From DASZGL01 sp035938875 (GTDB lineage Bacteria; Chloroflexota; Dormibacteria; Aeolococcales; Aeolococcaceae), in contig DASZGL010000004.1 in the NCBI GenBank assembly GCA_035938875.1, forward strand, positions 1 through 12,597: a stretch of DNA of 12,597 nucleotides, given 5' to 3'. Below, piece by piece: positions 6,659-12,465 of this stretch. Below the pieces are notes generated by a model, which saw only the letters and a program-made list of their open reading frames with translations, did no database searches and was not told where the DNA came from. The position numbers were made by a program, and so were the translations under genes. Positions within the stretch are counted from its first letter, which is position 1; every line of letters begins with the position of its first letter.

Positions 6659-7162
6659 TCATTTGGCCGGCGACTCACCGACGTCGGCAAACGCGGCGCG
6701 AAGCCGCTCCGCGGTGCGATCCATGTGCTCGGGAATCACCTTGGCGTCGGCGAGCACGGGCATGAAATTGGTGTCCCCGTTCCAGCGGGGCACGACGTGG
6801 AGATGGAAGTGGTCGTCGATCCCCGCCCCCGCCGCCCGCCCCTGATTGGCGCCCAGGTTGAAGCCCTGCGGGGACATCGCCGCGTCCAGCGCGTGCACGG
6901 CGCGCTGCGTCGCCGCGAACACGGCACCACCCTCCTCGACGGTCAGATCGCTGATCGCCGGGACGTGACGGATGGGCACGACCATGAGGTGGCCGCTGCT
7001 GTAGGGATAGAGGTTGAGGACGGTGAAGACGAGCTCATCGCGGTCCACGACGAGTCGCGACTCGGCGTCGTCGCCGGCGGCGATGGCACAGAGGACGCAT
7101 CCCTGGTCGCTTTGCCCCGCGGCGACGTATTCCATGCGCCACGGCGCCCACAGCTGTCGCAT
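6659..7162 (-). CDS. HIT-family nucleotide hydrolase/phosphorylase (Ap4A-type)
   Basis: This is a 167-aa protein starting MRQLWAPWRMEYV. This is the usual beginning of the Ap4A-phosphorylase-like HIT branch, so ATG 7162 is preferred over longer upstream in-frame starts. The histidine triad is HFHLHVV (H118, H120, H122), with H120 and H122 in the catalytic strand. C22 and C25 (CVLC), together with downstream His, could bind zinc as in related proteins. The conserved YPYSSGHLMVVPIRHV segment is at about 52-67. Family members cleave dinucleoside polyphosphates or nucleotide-phosphoramidate-type substrates, and the exact substrate cannot be read from sequence. A TATGCT box ends 8 nt before the ATG, suggesting leaderless translation. 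It is divergent from the COG4315 lipoprotein gene. Confidence 0.92.
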   Translation of the reverse strand: MRQLWAPWRMEYVAAGQSDQGCVLCAIAAGDDAESRLVVDRDELVFTVLNLYPYSSGHLMVVPIRHVPAISDLTVEEGGAVFAATQRAVHALDAAMSPQGFNLGANQGRAAGAGIDDHFHLHVVPRWNGDTNFMPVLADAKVIPEHMDRTAERLRAAFADVGESPAK

Positions 7163-7170
7163 GGCCGCCG

Positions 7171-7176
7171 AGCATA
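7171..7176 (-). promoter_or_regulatory. -10 box TATGCT for the HIT gene; probable leaderless start
   Basis: On the minus strand TATGCT is followed by 8 nt and then the ATG at 7162. This spacing is identical to TATACT before ccsB. No Shine-Dalgarno is present. It supports ATG 7162 as the true start. Confidence 0.5.
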
Positions 7177-7280
7177 CGCGACCGCCTCGCCGTGGCCGCA
7201 CCGATTGGCGCCGAGCGCGCCGGCTGGGGCGCGGCTGTCCGACAGATCGGCCCGCGTAACCGCCGGCTGTAGACACATGT

Positions 7281-7308
7281 GCAACCAGTGCGAGGGCACT
7301 CGGGTTGC
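7281..7308. promoter_or_regulatory. Bulged 11-bp inverted repeat upstream of the COG4315 lipoprotein gene
   Basis: GCAACC plus AGTGC (7281-7291), loop GAGG, then GCACT, bulge CG and GGTTGC (7296-7308) form a strong hairpin. It lies 30 nt before the TTG start of the lipoprotein gene and 119 nt from the divergent HIT start. It may be a leader RNA structure or an operator. A TTGACA hexamer (7313-7318) follows it directly. Confidence 0.4.
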
Positions 7309-7337
7309 GCGATTGACAGTGCATTGGAGAAAACGCC

Positions 7338-7799
7338 TTGCTTCGACGCGCCTTTTTGCCCACTGCCGTGGCGGGGATCGTCTTGACGATCAGTGCCTGC
7401 GCAGGATCGGGTGGCGGCGCCAGCACCCCCACGGGGCCCGCCATGGTGGGAACGACCAACAGCGGTGCTCTCGGGACGTTGCTCGTCGGCCCTGACGGGA
7501 AGTCGCTCTATCTGTTCGAAGCTGACACCGGCCCGCAGTCGACGTGCACTGATCAATGTGCCAACGACTGGCCGCCGCTGCTGACGGCGGGTTCGCCGAC
7601 GGCCGGAGCGGGCGCGACGCAGGCGCTCCTGGGCACGACAGCTCGCAGCGACGGCACCACCCAGGTGACCTACCACGGACACCCGCTCTACTACTACGGC
7701 GGTGACAGCAAGGCGGGCGACACAAATGGCCAGGGCCTCAACCAGTATGGGGCGGGCTGGGACGTCGTCTCGCCGGCGGGCGACAAGATCGAGAAGTAG
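7338..7799 (+). CDS. COG4315/PF03640 lipoprotein with two Yx(F/W/Y)xxD repeats
   Basis: This is a 153-aa secreted lipoprotein. The TTG start at 7338 is supported by GGAGA seven nucleotides upstream and by the resulting signal peptide (MLRRAFLPTA), with lipobox ISAC and lipid Cys21. Two repeats carry the family's motif: SLYLFEAD (Y58-F60-D63) with C70/C74 and CANDWPP, then HPLYYYGGD (Y118-Y120-D123) followed by GDTNGQGLNQYGAGW. COG4315/PF03640 proteins are common, short surface proteins of unproven function. An association with redox or electron-transfer genes has been suggested from context only. Linker regions rich in Gly/Ser/Thr separate the anchor from the repeats. It is followed by the divergently unrelated metal unit after 94 nt. 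Confidence 0.9.
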   Translation: MLRRAFLPTAVAGIVLTISACAGSGGGASTPTGPAMVGTTNSGALGTLLVGPDGKSLYLFEADTGPQSTCTDQCANDWPPLLTAGSPTAGAGATQALLGTTARSDGTTQVTYHGHPLYYYGGDSKAGDTNGQGLNQYGAGWDVVSPAGDKIEK

Positions 7800-7856
7800 G
7801 GCCGCTGCCGGGCCGGGCGCGCTGGCCTGCGTGGTGACGTCGTGAGATGATCTTCC

Positions 7857-7886
7857 TATACATCTGCATATACATACAGATATACT
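7857..7886 (+). promoter_or_regulatory. Operator/promoter of the ArsR-CDF operon with 12-bp tandem repeats
   Basis: Three 12-bp units each begin TATAC at 7857, 7869 and 7881 (TATACATCTGCA, TATACATACAGA, TATACTTGTTCG). They include an interrupted palindrome ATCTG (7862-7866) / CAGAT (7877-7881). The last unit gives a -10 box TATACT (7881-7886), and the first supplies TATACA (7857-7862) as a 4/6 match to TTGACA with an 18-nt spacer. The repressor would therefore sit directly on the promoter. The ATG at 7894 is 7 nt after the -10 box, so the mRNA is probably leaderless. Confidence 0.68.
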
Positions 7887-7893
7887 TGTTCGC

Positions 7894-8265
7894 ATGCCCA
7901 CCGCGGAGCGCCATCAGCCGGCGCACAGCCACCTCGACGATGGCGAGGCCGAGGATCTCGCCCACGCCATGGCTGCCTTCACGACGCCCAGCCGGCTGAA
8001 GCTGCTCTACGGCCTCGTCGGCGTCGAGAAGACCGTCGAGGAGCTCGCGGCGGCGACCGGGCTTGGCGCCAATCTCGTCTCCCAGCAGCTCCGTGTCCTC
8101 CGCCTCCTCCGGCTGGCTGTCGGCCGGCGGGACGGGCGGCATATCCGTTACCGCCTGTTCGATGCGCACGTGGCCGACCTCCTCGAGGCCATCCGCCACC
8201 ACGGCGAGCACGCGTCGACACTCGACACGCCCAGATTGGCGCCGACCCGGAGCGGCCGGCGATGA
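7894..8265 (+). CDS. ArsR/SmtB-family metalloregulator with alpha-5 zinc site
   Basis: This is a 123-aa winged-helix repressor. The DNA-binding region is TVEELAAATGLGANLVSQQL (47-66) followed by LRVLRLLRLAVGRRDGRHIRYRL. The C-terminal helix has the complete alpha-5 metal motif D-x-H-x10-H-x2-H (D90, H92, H103, H106), as in SmtB/CzrA-type Zn(II)/Co(II) sensors. There is no ELCVC-type alpha-3 Cys site, which argues against arsenic or lead sensing. His-rich residues (HQPAHSH) at the N-terminus may add metal ligands. In this family zinc binding releases the operator. The ATGA overlap (8262-8265) couples it to the exporter gene, and the repeats just upstream are its probable operator, giving an autoregulated zinc-efflux unit. 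It is probably a homodimer in the cytoplasm. Confidence 0.93.
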   Translation: MPTAERHQPAHSHLDDGEAEDLAHAMAAFTTPSRLKLLYGLVGVEKTVEELAAATGLGANLVSQQLRVLRLLRLAVGRRDGRHIRYRLFDAHVADLLEAIRHHGEHASTLDTPRLAPTRSGRR

Positions 8266-9290
8266 CCGAGGCCCCTGGCGCCGTCCACAGCGACCAGCAC
8301 GCCGACCACGAGCACGACGACCACCACGGCGCCGGCAGCCGGCCGAGGCTGTGGCGCCGGCTCGCACACCTCGGGCACGCTCACGCCGACATTCCCCGGG
8401 ACGCGGTCCTGAGCAGCAGCGCCCAGGGAATCTGGGCGCTCAAGATCTCGCTCGCGGTCCTGGGGGCGACCTCGGCGGCGCAGCTGGTGGTCGTCGCCTT
8501 CTCGGGCAGCGTCGGCCTGCTCTCCGACGCGATCCACAACGTCGCCGACGCCATGACCGCCCTCCCCCTGGCCGTCGCCTTCAGCTTGCAGCGGCGGCCG
8601 GCGACGCGGCGCTACACGTACGGGTACGGCCGCGCCGAGGATCTCGCCGGCGTCGCCATCGTCCTGGTCATCCTCGGCAGCGCGCTGCTGGCCGCGTACG
8701 AGAGCTACCACCGCCTCCTCAATCCTCAGCCGCTGACCAACACCGGCTGGGTGATGGCGGCAGCGCTGCTCGGCTTCGCCGGCAACGAGGGTGTGGCCGT
8801 CTTCCGCATCCGCGTCGGCAGGCGCATCGGCTCAGCGGCGCTGGTGGCCGACGGACAGCACGCGCGCATCGACGGACTGACATCGCTGGCCGTGTTCGTC
8901 GCCGCCGTTCTGGTCCTCGCCGGTGTTCACCTCGCCGATCCCATCGTCGGCCTGGTCATCGCCGTGGCCATCCTCGGCGTGGTGCGCAGCTCGGCGCTGA
9001 GCATGTGGCACCGCCTGATGGACGCTGTGGATCCCGGGCTGAGTGACGCGCTGCTCAGCGCCGCCGCAGCGACTCCGGCGGTCGAGAGAGTCGGTGACTT
9101 CCGCGTCCGCTGGGTGGGTCATCGCCTCTACGCTGAGCTGGATGTCGTCGTCGACGAGGACCTGTCCACCGGCGTCAGTCATGCCATCGCCGAGGACGTG
9201 CGTCTGCGCATGACAGCTGTCGAACCCCGACTCGTCGGAGTGCAGGTGCACATCGATCCGTGCGGACACGGCGAGGAGCGCCGGGGTTAA
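8262..9290 (+). CDS. Cation diffusion facilitator (probable Zn2+/H+ antiporter, CzcD/ZnT-like)
   Basis: This is a 342-aa CDF exporter. The N-terminus is His-rich (SDQHADHEHDDHH, then HLGHAHAD). Six hydrophobic helices lie at about 59-80, 85-108, 128-147, 162-181, 205-222 and 227-243, followed by a cytoplasmic domain (about 255-335) ending HIDPCGHG. Transport-site motifs are H92-N-V-A-D96 in TM2 (with D89) and H200-A-R-I-D204 in TM5. The HxxxD/HxxxD pair is typical of zinc-selective members, whereas DxxxD in TM2 is seen in broader E. coli YiiP-type proteins. It exports metal from the cytoplasm in exchange for protons. The start ATG overlaps the ArsR stop, so expression follows that metal sensor. 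Confidence 0.94.
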   Translation: MTEAPGAVHSDQHADHEHDDHHGAGSRPRLWRRLAHLGHAHADIPRDAVLSSSAQGIWALKISLAVLGATSAAQLVVVAFSGSVGLLSDAIHNVADAMTALPLAVAFSLQRRPATRRYTYGYGRAEDLAGVAIVLVILGSALLAAYESYHRLLNPQPLTNTGWVMAAALLGFAGNEGVAVFRIRVGRRIGSAALVADGQHARIDGLTSLAVFVAAVLVLAGVHLADPIVGLVIAVAILGVVRSSALSMWHRLMDAVDPGLSDALLSAAAATPAVERVGDFRVRWVGHRLYAELDVVVDEDLSTGVSHAIAEDVRLRMTAVEPRLVGVQVHIDPCGHGEERRG

Positions 9291-9346
9291 TCCCATCACG
9301 TGCGCACCGTCACGCCCCCGTCATGCATCGGTGGGTACGGGCCGCT

Positions 9347-9352
9347 TAGGGT
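9347..9352 (+). promoter_or_regulatory. Candidate -10 box TAGGGT for the 9392-9834 gene pair
   Basis: TAGGGT (TAnnnT type) lies 39 nt before ATG 9392, giving a leader of about 33 nt that contains GGAGGGG. It is 56 nt after the CDF stop. No -35 box is clear, so readthrough from the CDF operon is the alternative. Confidence 0.3.
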
Positions 9353-9391
9353 GGGCGCTGGCCGGGAAGGAACGCATGGAGGGGCTGCGAC

Positions 9392-9616
9392 ATGGCCACC
9401 CCGATGGATCTCATCGACACTGCCACCGAGGTGATGACCTACGGAGGCATCGCCGACGCCGACACCGCGTCGGGGTACGAAGACAGACCGATGGAATGGT
9501 GCGGTGCTCTCACGGTGTTCACCAGCCGGGCTGTCGATGATGTGCGTCGAACGCGTCGTCACGACGCCGCGCTCCTCGGCCGCGGGGCGAGGGCCCTGTG
9601 GCGACTAGCCAGGTGA
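9392..9616 (+). CDS. Small hypothetical protein (74 aa)
   Basis: ATG 9392 is preceded by an excellent GGAGGGG (9378-9384) at 7 nt. The product starts MATPMDLIDTATEVMTYGG, is acidic in its first half (ADADTASGYEDRP) and Arg-rich at the end (DDVRRTRRH, then RGARALWRLAR). There is no signal peptide, TM segment or recognisable motif, and only one Cys. It overlaps the zinc-ribbon gene at its 3' end (stop TGA 9614-9616 versus an in-frame GTG at 9613 or 9598), which suggests translational coupling. The function is unknown. The ribosome site and the coupled neighbour are the main reasons to accept it. Confidence 0.5.
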   Translation: MATPMDLIDTATEVMTYGGIADADTASGYEDRPMEWCGALTVFTSRAVDDVRRTRRHDAALLGRGARALWRLAR

Positions 9617-9834
9617 CCGCCGTCTTCGTTCGCCTGGCACCGTGCCCGCGCTGCTCGAGCCGGACACGCCTGCTTTTCGACAGCGCAGGTACCGCGACAG
9701 GTGGCCGCTGCACCGACTGCGGCGAGTCACTGGAGAATCCGCTGGCCACGGAGGAGGTTCGCGAGGACGAGCTACTGCTCCGCGGGCGTGCTTCCCGGTG
9801 GCGAGCCAGGGTGCCCAACTACCAGGACGACTGA
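9598..9834 (+). CDS. Small zinc-ribbon protein (78 aa)
   Basis: Two CxxC knuckles, CPRC (16-19) and CTDC (38-41), sit 18 residues apart with a GTATGGR turn between them. This is the layout of a zinc ribbon that binds one Zn2+. A charged tail follows (EEVREDELLLRGRASRWRAR). Two starts are possible. GTG 9598 has GAGGG four nucleotides upstream, and GTG 9613 would overlap the preceding stop in a GTGA arrangement and drop five residues. Such ribbons occur in nucleic-acid-binding or small adaptor proteins, and nothing more specific can be said. The stop is only 7 nt from the convergent AlkB-like gene. Confidence 0.65.
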   Translation: MATSQVTAVFVRLAPCPRCSSRTRLLFDSAGTATGGRCTDCGESLENPLATEEVREDELLLRGRASRWRARVPNYQDD

Positions 9835-9841
9835 TCGCGGC

Positions 9842-10534
9842 TTACTCGGAGTGTCGCAGGGCGATGCTGATGCGCGGCCCTGTGGCAGCTGTCTTGGGCA
9901 CCGCGTGCTCCCATGTCCGCTGACTGGTGCCGCCCATGACGACCAGGTCGCCCGCTCCCAAGTCGAGGCGGAGGCCAACAGCGCCGCCTTTGGGGCGCAT
10001 CAGAAAGCGCCGGGCGCTTCCCAGCGACACGGTGGCGACCACCGGGTCGACAACCGACTCGGGGATGCGATCGCCGTGCCATGCCACGCTGTCACGGCCG
10101 TCGCGATAGAGGTTGGCGGCGATGGAGTTGAAGGGGCGCCGATAGCCGACACATAGCGCGCTGCGGATCTCCTCCAGCATCGGTGGTGGAGCCGGCCCGT
10201 CACCGTCGATGGCCCATCGCGCAACCAGTCGCGGCTGGCTGACGACACGCCCGTACATGAGCACGTCGACGGCCTGCCAGTCGGCATGCTCGAGAAGCGC
10301 CACGAAGAGTCGTTCGCTGCCGCGCAGCCAGCCGGAGACGTGGTCGACCCACGCATCGCCGTCGAGGCTGTGCCGGACGAGACCGGCGAAACCCGCATCG
10401 ACCGCGGGGTCACCGCCGTCGAGCAGCGATGGCTGCCAGGTGAGCAGCGGAGCGGTCGCCGCGCGCGCCGCGATGACCGGCGCGCCGCGTCGCCGGTGCG
10501 CATGGTCGGGTGCGGATGCGGGGTGACTGGTCAT
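9842..10534 (-). CDS. AlkB-like 2-oxoglutarate/Fe(II) dioxygenase
   Basis: This is a 230-aa protein with the AlkB fold. The iron ligands are H153-G-D155 (AWHGDRI) and H210 (WEHAVPK). The 2-oxoglutarate-binding arginine region is R221-x5-R227 (RISIALR). The preceding FNSIAANLYRDGRDSVAWH (about 135-153) is the typical approach to the HxD. An N-terminal helical segment at about 43-93 includes HVSGWLRGSERLF. AlkB enzymes oxidatively remove alkyl groups from bases. Actinobacterial single-domain members of this sort are presumed DNA/RNA repair enzymes, but protein or tRNA substrates are not excluded. The start ATG 10534 is the longest, and its ribosome site is weak, so the first 15-25 residues are uncertain. 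The 109 nt upstream, up to the reductase stop, show no gene. Confidence 0.9.
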   Translation of the reverse strand: MTSHPASAPDHAHRRRGAPVIAARAATAPLLTWQPSLLDGGDPAVDAGFAGLVRHSLDGDAWVDHVSGWLRGSERLFVALLEHADWQAVDVLMYGRVVSQPRLVARWAIDGDGPAPPPMLEEIRSALCVGYRRPFNSIAANLYRDGRDSVAWHGDRIPESVVDPVVATVSLGSARRFLMRPKGGAVGLRLDLGAGDLVVMGGTSQRTWEHAVPKTAATGPRISIALRHSE

Positions 10535-10643
10535 GTGGCCGGGGCATGGCTCCAGCTGAATTGTGGCGTTACCTCGATGGAGGCCACGCCGACACGCTCA
10601 AGCACCTGCCCCACAACGCCGGCTGCGAGACCGATCCCGCTGA

Positions 10644-11288
10644 TTATCGGCGGGTGAACGTGAGATGGGTGACGCCGCTGGGCGAGCTGACTGCCTCGAC
10701 GTTGAAGCGCTCCTCCAGTTCCTGGAGCCCGTCCCACAGGCGTTCCCCGCGTGCGAGAACGATGGGCACGATCGCGATGTGCATGTGGTCGATCAGGTCG
10801 GCCGCGAGGAACTGGCGGATTGTCGATGGTCCTCCGCCAATTCGGACGTCTAGGCCGCCCGCCGCCTCCCGGGCGGCCGCCAAGGCCTCGGCGGGGCTGG
10901 CGTCGATGAAGTGGAACACTGTCCCGCCCTTCATCTCGATCGTGGGCCTGGGATGGTGGGTGAGGATGAACACGGGGGTATGGAAGGGCGGGTCGTCGCC
11001 CCACCAGCCCTTCCACTCCTCGTCGGTCCATGGGCCGCGCTGGGGCCCGAACTTGTTGCGCCCCATGATCTCGACCCCGATGCCCGGACCCCAGTTGCTG
11101 GCGAAGGCGTCGTCCACGCCGGTGCTCCCTCCCGGCTCGCCCTGCATCTCGCGGAAGCTGTGCGTGGGGAAGAACCATTCATGGAGCCTGGTACCGGCAT
11201 GTCCGAAGGGTGCTTCGAGACCTTGGCCCTCGCCGGTGCCGAAACCGTCGAGCGAAACCGAGAAGTTGTGGACACGAACCTTTGACAT
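10644..11288 (-). CDS. RibD C-terminal/dihydrofolate reductase-family protein
   Basis: This is a 214-aa reductase-fold protein starting at ATG 11288, chosen for the AGGAGA site 5 nt upstream and the normal family N-terminus MSKVRVHNFSVSLDGF. An upstream in-frame start would add 23 unsupported residues. SLDGF (12-16) belongs to the substrate/NADPH region. GVEIMGRNKF (71-80) and the nucleotide-binding GGGPSTIRQFLAADLIDH (151-168) follow, and the last strands are IAIVPIVLARGERLW and THLTFTRR. Members reduce pyrimidine or pterin-like substrates with NADPH, but many stand-alone copies such as this have no known substrate. It is separated from a broken tRNA-Ala by 180 nt. Confidence 0.92.
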   Translation of the reverse strand: MSKVRVHNFSVSLDGFGTGEGQGLEAPFGHAGTRLHEWFFPTHSFREMQGEPGGSTGVDDAFASNWGPGIGVEIMGRNKFGPQRGPWTDEEWKGWWGDDPPFHTPVFILTHHPRPTIEMKGGTVFHFIDASPAEALAAAREAAGGLDVRIGGGPSTIRQFLAADLIDHMHIAIVPIVLARGERLWDGLQELEERFNVEAVSSPSGVTHLTFTRR

Positions 11289-11468
11289 GTGGTCTCCTCT
11301 GACGTGGGTGCCGGCCATATGTTGGTGCGGCCGGGTTCGCGCAAACGAGGCCATCACAGAGGTAGGACGACCTGGCCGCCGTCAAATCATCGCTCTCTGG
11401 GCGAAACCGTCACGATCGGAGTCTTGCGTGACATGAAAACGCTGCTCCTCAACTCGCCGGGCGAGGCG

Positions 11469-11523
11469 TGGTGGAGCCAGGGGGGCTCGAACCCCCGACC
11501 TCTTGCATGCCATGCAAGCGCTC
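11469..11523 (-). pseudogene. 3' fragment of tRNA-Ala(GGC), positions 22-76 with encoded CCA; possible att site
   Basis: The minus strand reads GAGC-G-CTTGC, loop ATGGCAT (anticodon GGC), GCAAG, AGGTC, the T arm GGGGGTTCGAGCCCCCC, then TGGCTCC, A and CCA. This is a perfect alanine tRNA from position 22 to the end. The acceptor 5' strand and most of the D arm are absent. Upstream (11524 rightwards) the sequence is unrelated, and no G-rich acceptor partner is nearby. It cannot make a functional tRNA. A clean 3' part abutting foreign DNA is the usual trace of integration into a tRNA 3' end, in which case element DNA lies to the right. A simple deletion is the alternative. It is a different isoacceptor from the intact tRNA-Ala(CGC) at 4134-4206, so it is not a copy of that gene. 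Confidence 0.85.
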
Positions 11524-11533
11524 GGATTCTTAG

Positions 11534-11552
11534 GCGATCACCTAGGTATCGC
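11534..11552. repeat. Inverted repeat GCGAT-c-ACCTAGGT-ATCGC beside the tRNA fragment
   Basis: GCGAT and ATCGC flank the perfect palindrome ACCTAGGT, with one bulged C. It is ten bases from the break point of the tRNA fragment. It could be a recombinase or regulator site, but this is a guess from position only. Confidence 0.45.
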
Positions 11553-11769
11553 TGAATTCAGTAGCAGCACTTGCCTTCCAACCCGACGGGTCTTGGAGCG
11601 CTTGCTTCGCACGCATGTAACGTGGCTGAAGGTGCATTTCAAGCCCGGTGTGAAATCCCCCAGTTTTCATTGGTTTCAGATTCCCCGCTTTGATCCGTGT
11701 CTATACCGATCCCCGGTTTCAAACCATCCCGGGTGGCGCTCAATACCTATTTCGACGCACGATCACCGG
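11553..11769. other. AT-richer non-coding stretch with short degenerate repeats
   Basis: No gene is supported here. The base composition is visibly less GC-rich than the neighbours. The segment repeats GGTTTCA at 11672 and 11715, with TCCCC-type words at about 11655, 11681, 11710 and 11726. It also has the palindrome GGTTTCAAACC (11715-11725) and the pair TTTCA/TGAAA at about 11638-11655. It may be element-end DNA or the promoter region of the AraC-type gene. The frame of the AraC gene is open through this stretch, but codon quality is poor and it runs into the tRNA fragment. Confidence 0.5.
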
Positions 11770-12465
11770 ATGAGGTACACAGAGCGTCCCACGACCGTGG
11801 CCGGCGCCGTCCTCTGGCAGCGTACGGTTGGGCCGGCGCCCGAGGTGACACGGATCCTGCCCGATGGCTGCCTGGACCTGGTGTGGGACGGCCATCGCCT
11901 GTTCGTCGCCGGGCCAGACTCAACGGCCCGACTGCACCGGAGTCGCGCGGATCTCTGGTATGTCGCGCTCCGCTTCTCGGGAGGGGCCGGACCTGCGTTG
12001 CTGGGGGTGCCGGCCGACGAGGTGCGCGACCAGACCCCAGACCTCGGGGAATTATGGCCATCTCTCGAAGCGCGGCTGCTCGCCGAGCGGGTAGCGGAGG
12101 ACCCGGTGGCGACATTGGAGGCGTGGGCGGTCGACCGGGCCGCATCCAGTGAGGTGGACCCGCTTGGACCGCGGGTCCTCAGGATGGCAGCAGCCGGGAC
12201 GTCGGTAACAGTGATAGCCGAACGACTGGGCCTCAGCACTCGACACCTGCATCGGCGGTGCCTGCCCATCTTTGGCTATGGGCCGCTGCGGCTGGCGCGG
12301 GTTTTGCGGCTGCGCCGAGCTGTCAACGAGTCGCGAACCGGCGTGCCGCTCGCGCAAGTTGCGGCCGGGTGCGGGTATGCCGACCAGGCGCACCTATCGC
12401 GAGAGACGCGTGCTCTCGCCGGGACTACGCCGACGGGACTATTGCTGGAGTTCGGCAGTCGGTAA
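11770..12465 (+). CDS. AraC-family transcriptional regulator (DUF6597-type N-terminus)
   Basis: This is a 231-aa regulator starting MRYTERPTTVAGAVLWQR at ATG 11770. This start matches the usual beginning of the family, whereas the open frame further upstream crosses the tRNA fragment. The N-terminal ligand/dimer-type domain (about 1-110) contains RILPDGCLDLVWDG and FVAGPDS. The C-terminal HTH pair is at about 145-165 (VTVIAERLGLSTRHLHRR) and 194-221 (LAQVAAGCGYADQAHLSRE), with FGYGPLRLARVLRLRRAV between them. The Shine-Dalgarno site is weak. The 3' end overlaps the convergent VOC-type gene by 27 bp. Regulators of this type are often beside VOC/glyoxalase-like genes, so that neighbour is a plausible target, though convergent orientation means any control would act elsewhere. 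The ligand is unknown. Confidence 0.9.
   Translation: MRYTERPTTVAGAVLWQRTVGPAPEVTRILPDGCLDLVWDGHRLFVAGPDSTARLHRSRADLWYVALRFSGGAGPALLGVPADEVRDQTPDLGELWPSLEARLLAERVAEDPVATLEAWAVDRAASSEVDPLGPRVLRMAAAGTSVTVIAERLGLSTRHLHRRCLPIFGYGPLRLARVLRLRRAVNESRTGVPLAQVAAGCGYADQAHLSRETRALAGTTPTGLLLEFGSR

Noticed and set aside
7163..7459. 99-residue N-terminal extension of the HIT protein
   Set aside because: The family begins at the MRQLWAPWRMEY motif, a TATGCT box lies just before that ATG, and the extension overlaps the divergent lipoprotein gene.
6638..7495. Plus-strand open frame of 285 codons over the HIT gene
   Set aside because: It is antisense to a clear HIT protein and runs into the lipoprotein signal sequence in another frame.
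10510..11436. Plus-strand open frame (308 codons) across the reductase gene
   Set aside because: It is the mirror of the RibD/DHFR-family coding sequence and has no family-like features.
11469..11523. Functional tRNA-Ala(GGC) at this position
   Set aside because: The 5' 21 nucleotides are absent and no acceptor-strand partner is found in the adjacent sequence.
11503..11769. Upstream extension of the AraC-type protein
   Set aside because: It would be translated through the tRNA remnant and repeat-rich DNA. The domain begins at ATG 11770.
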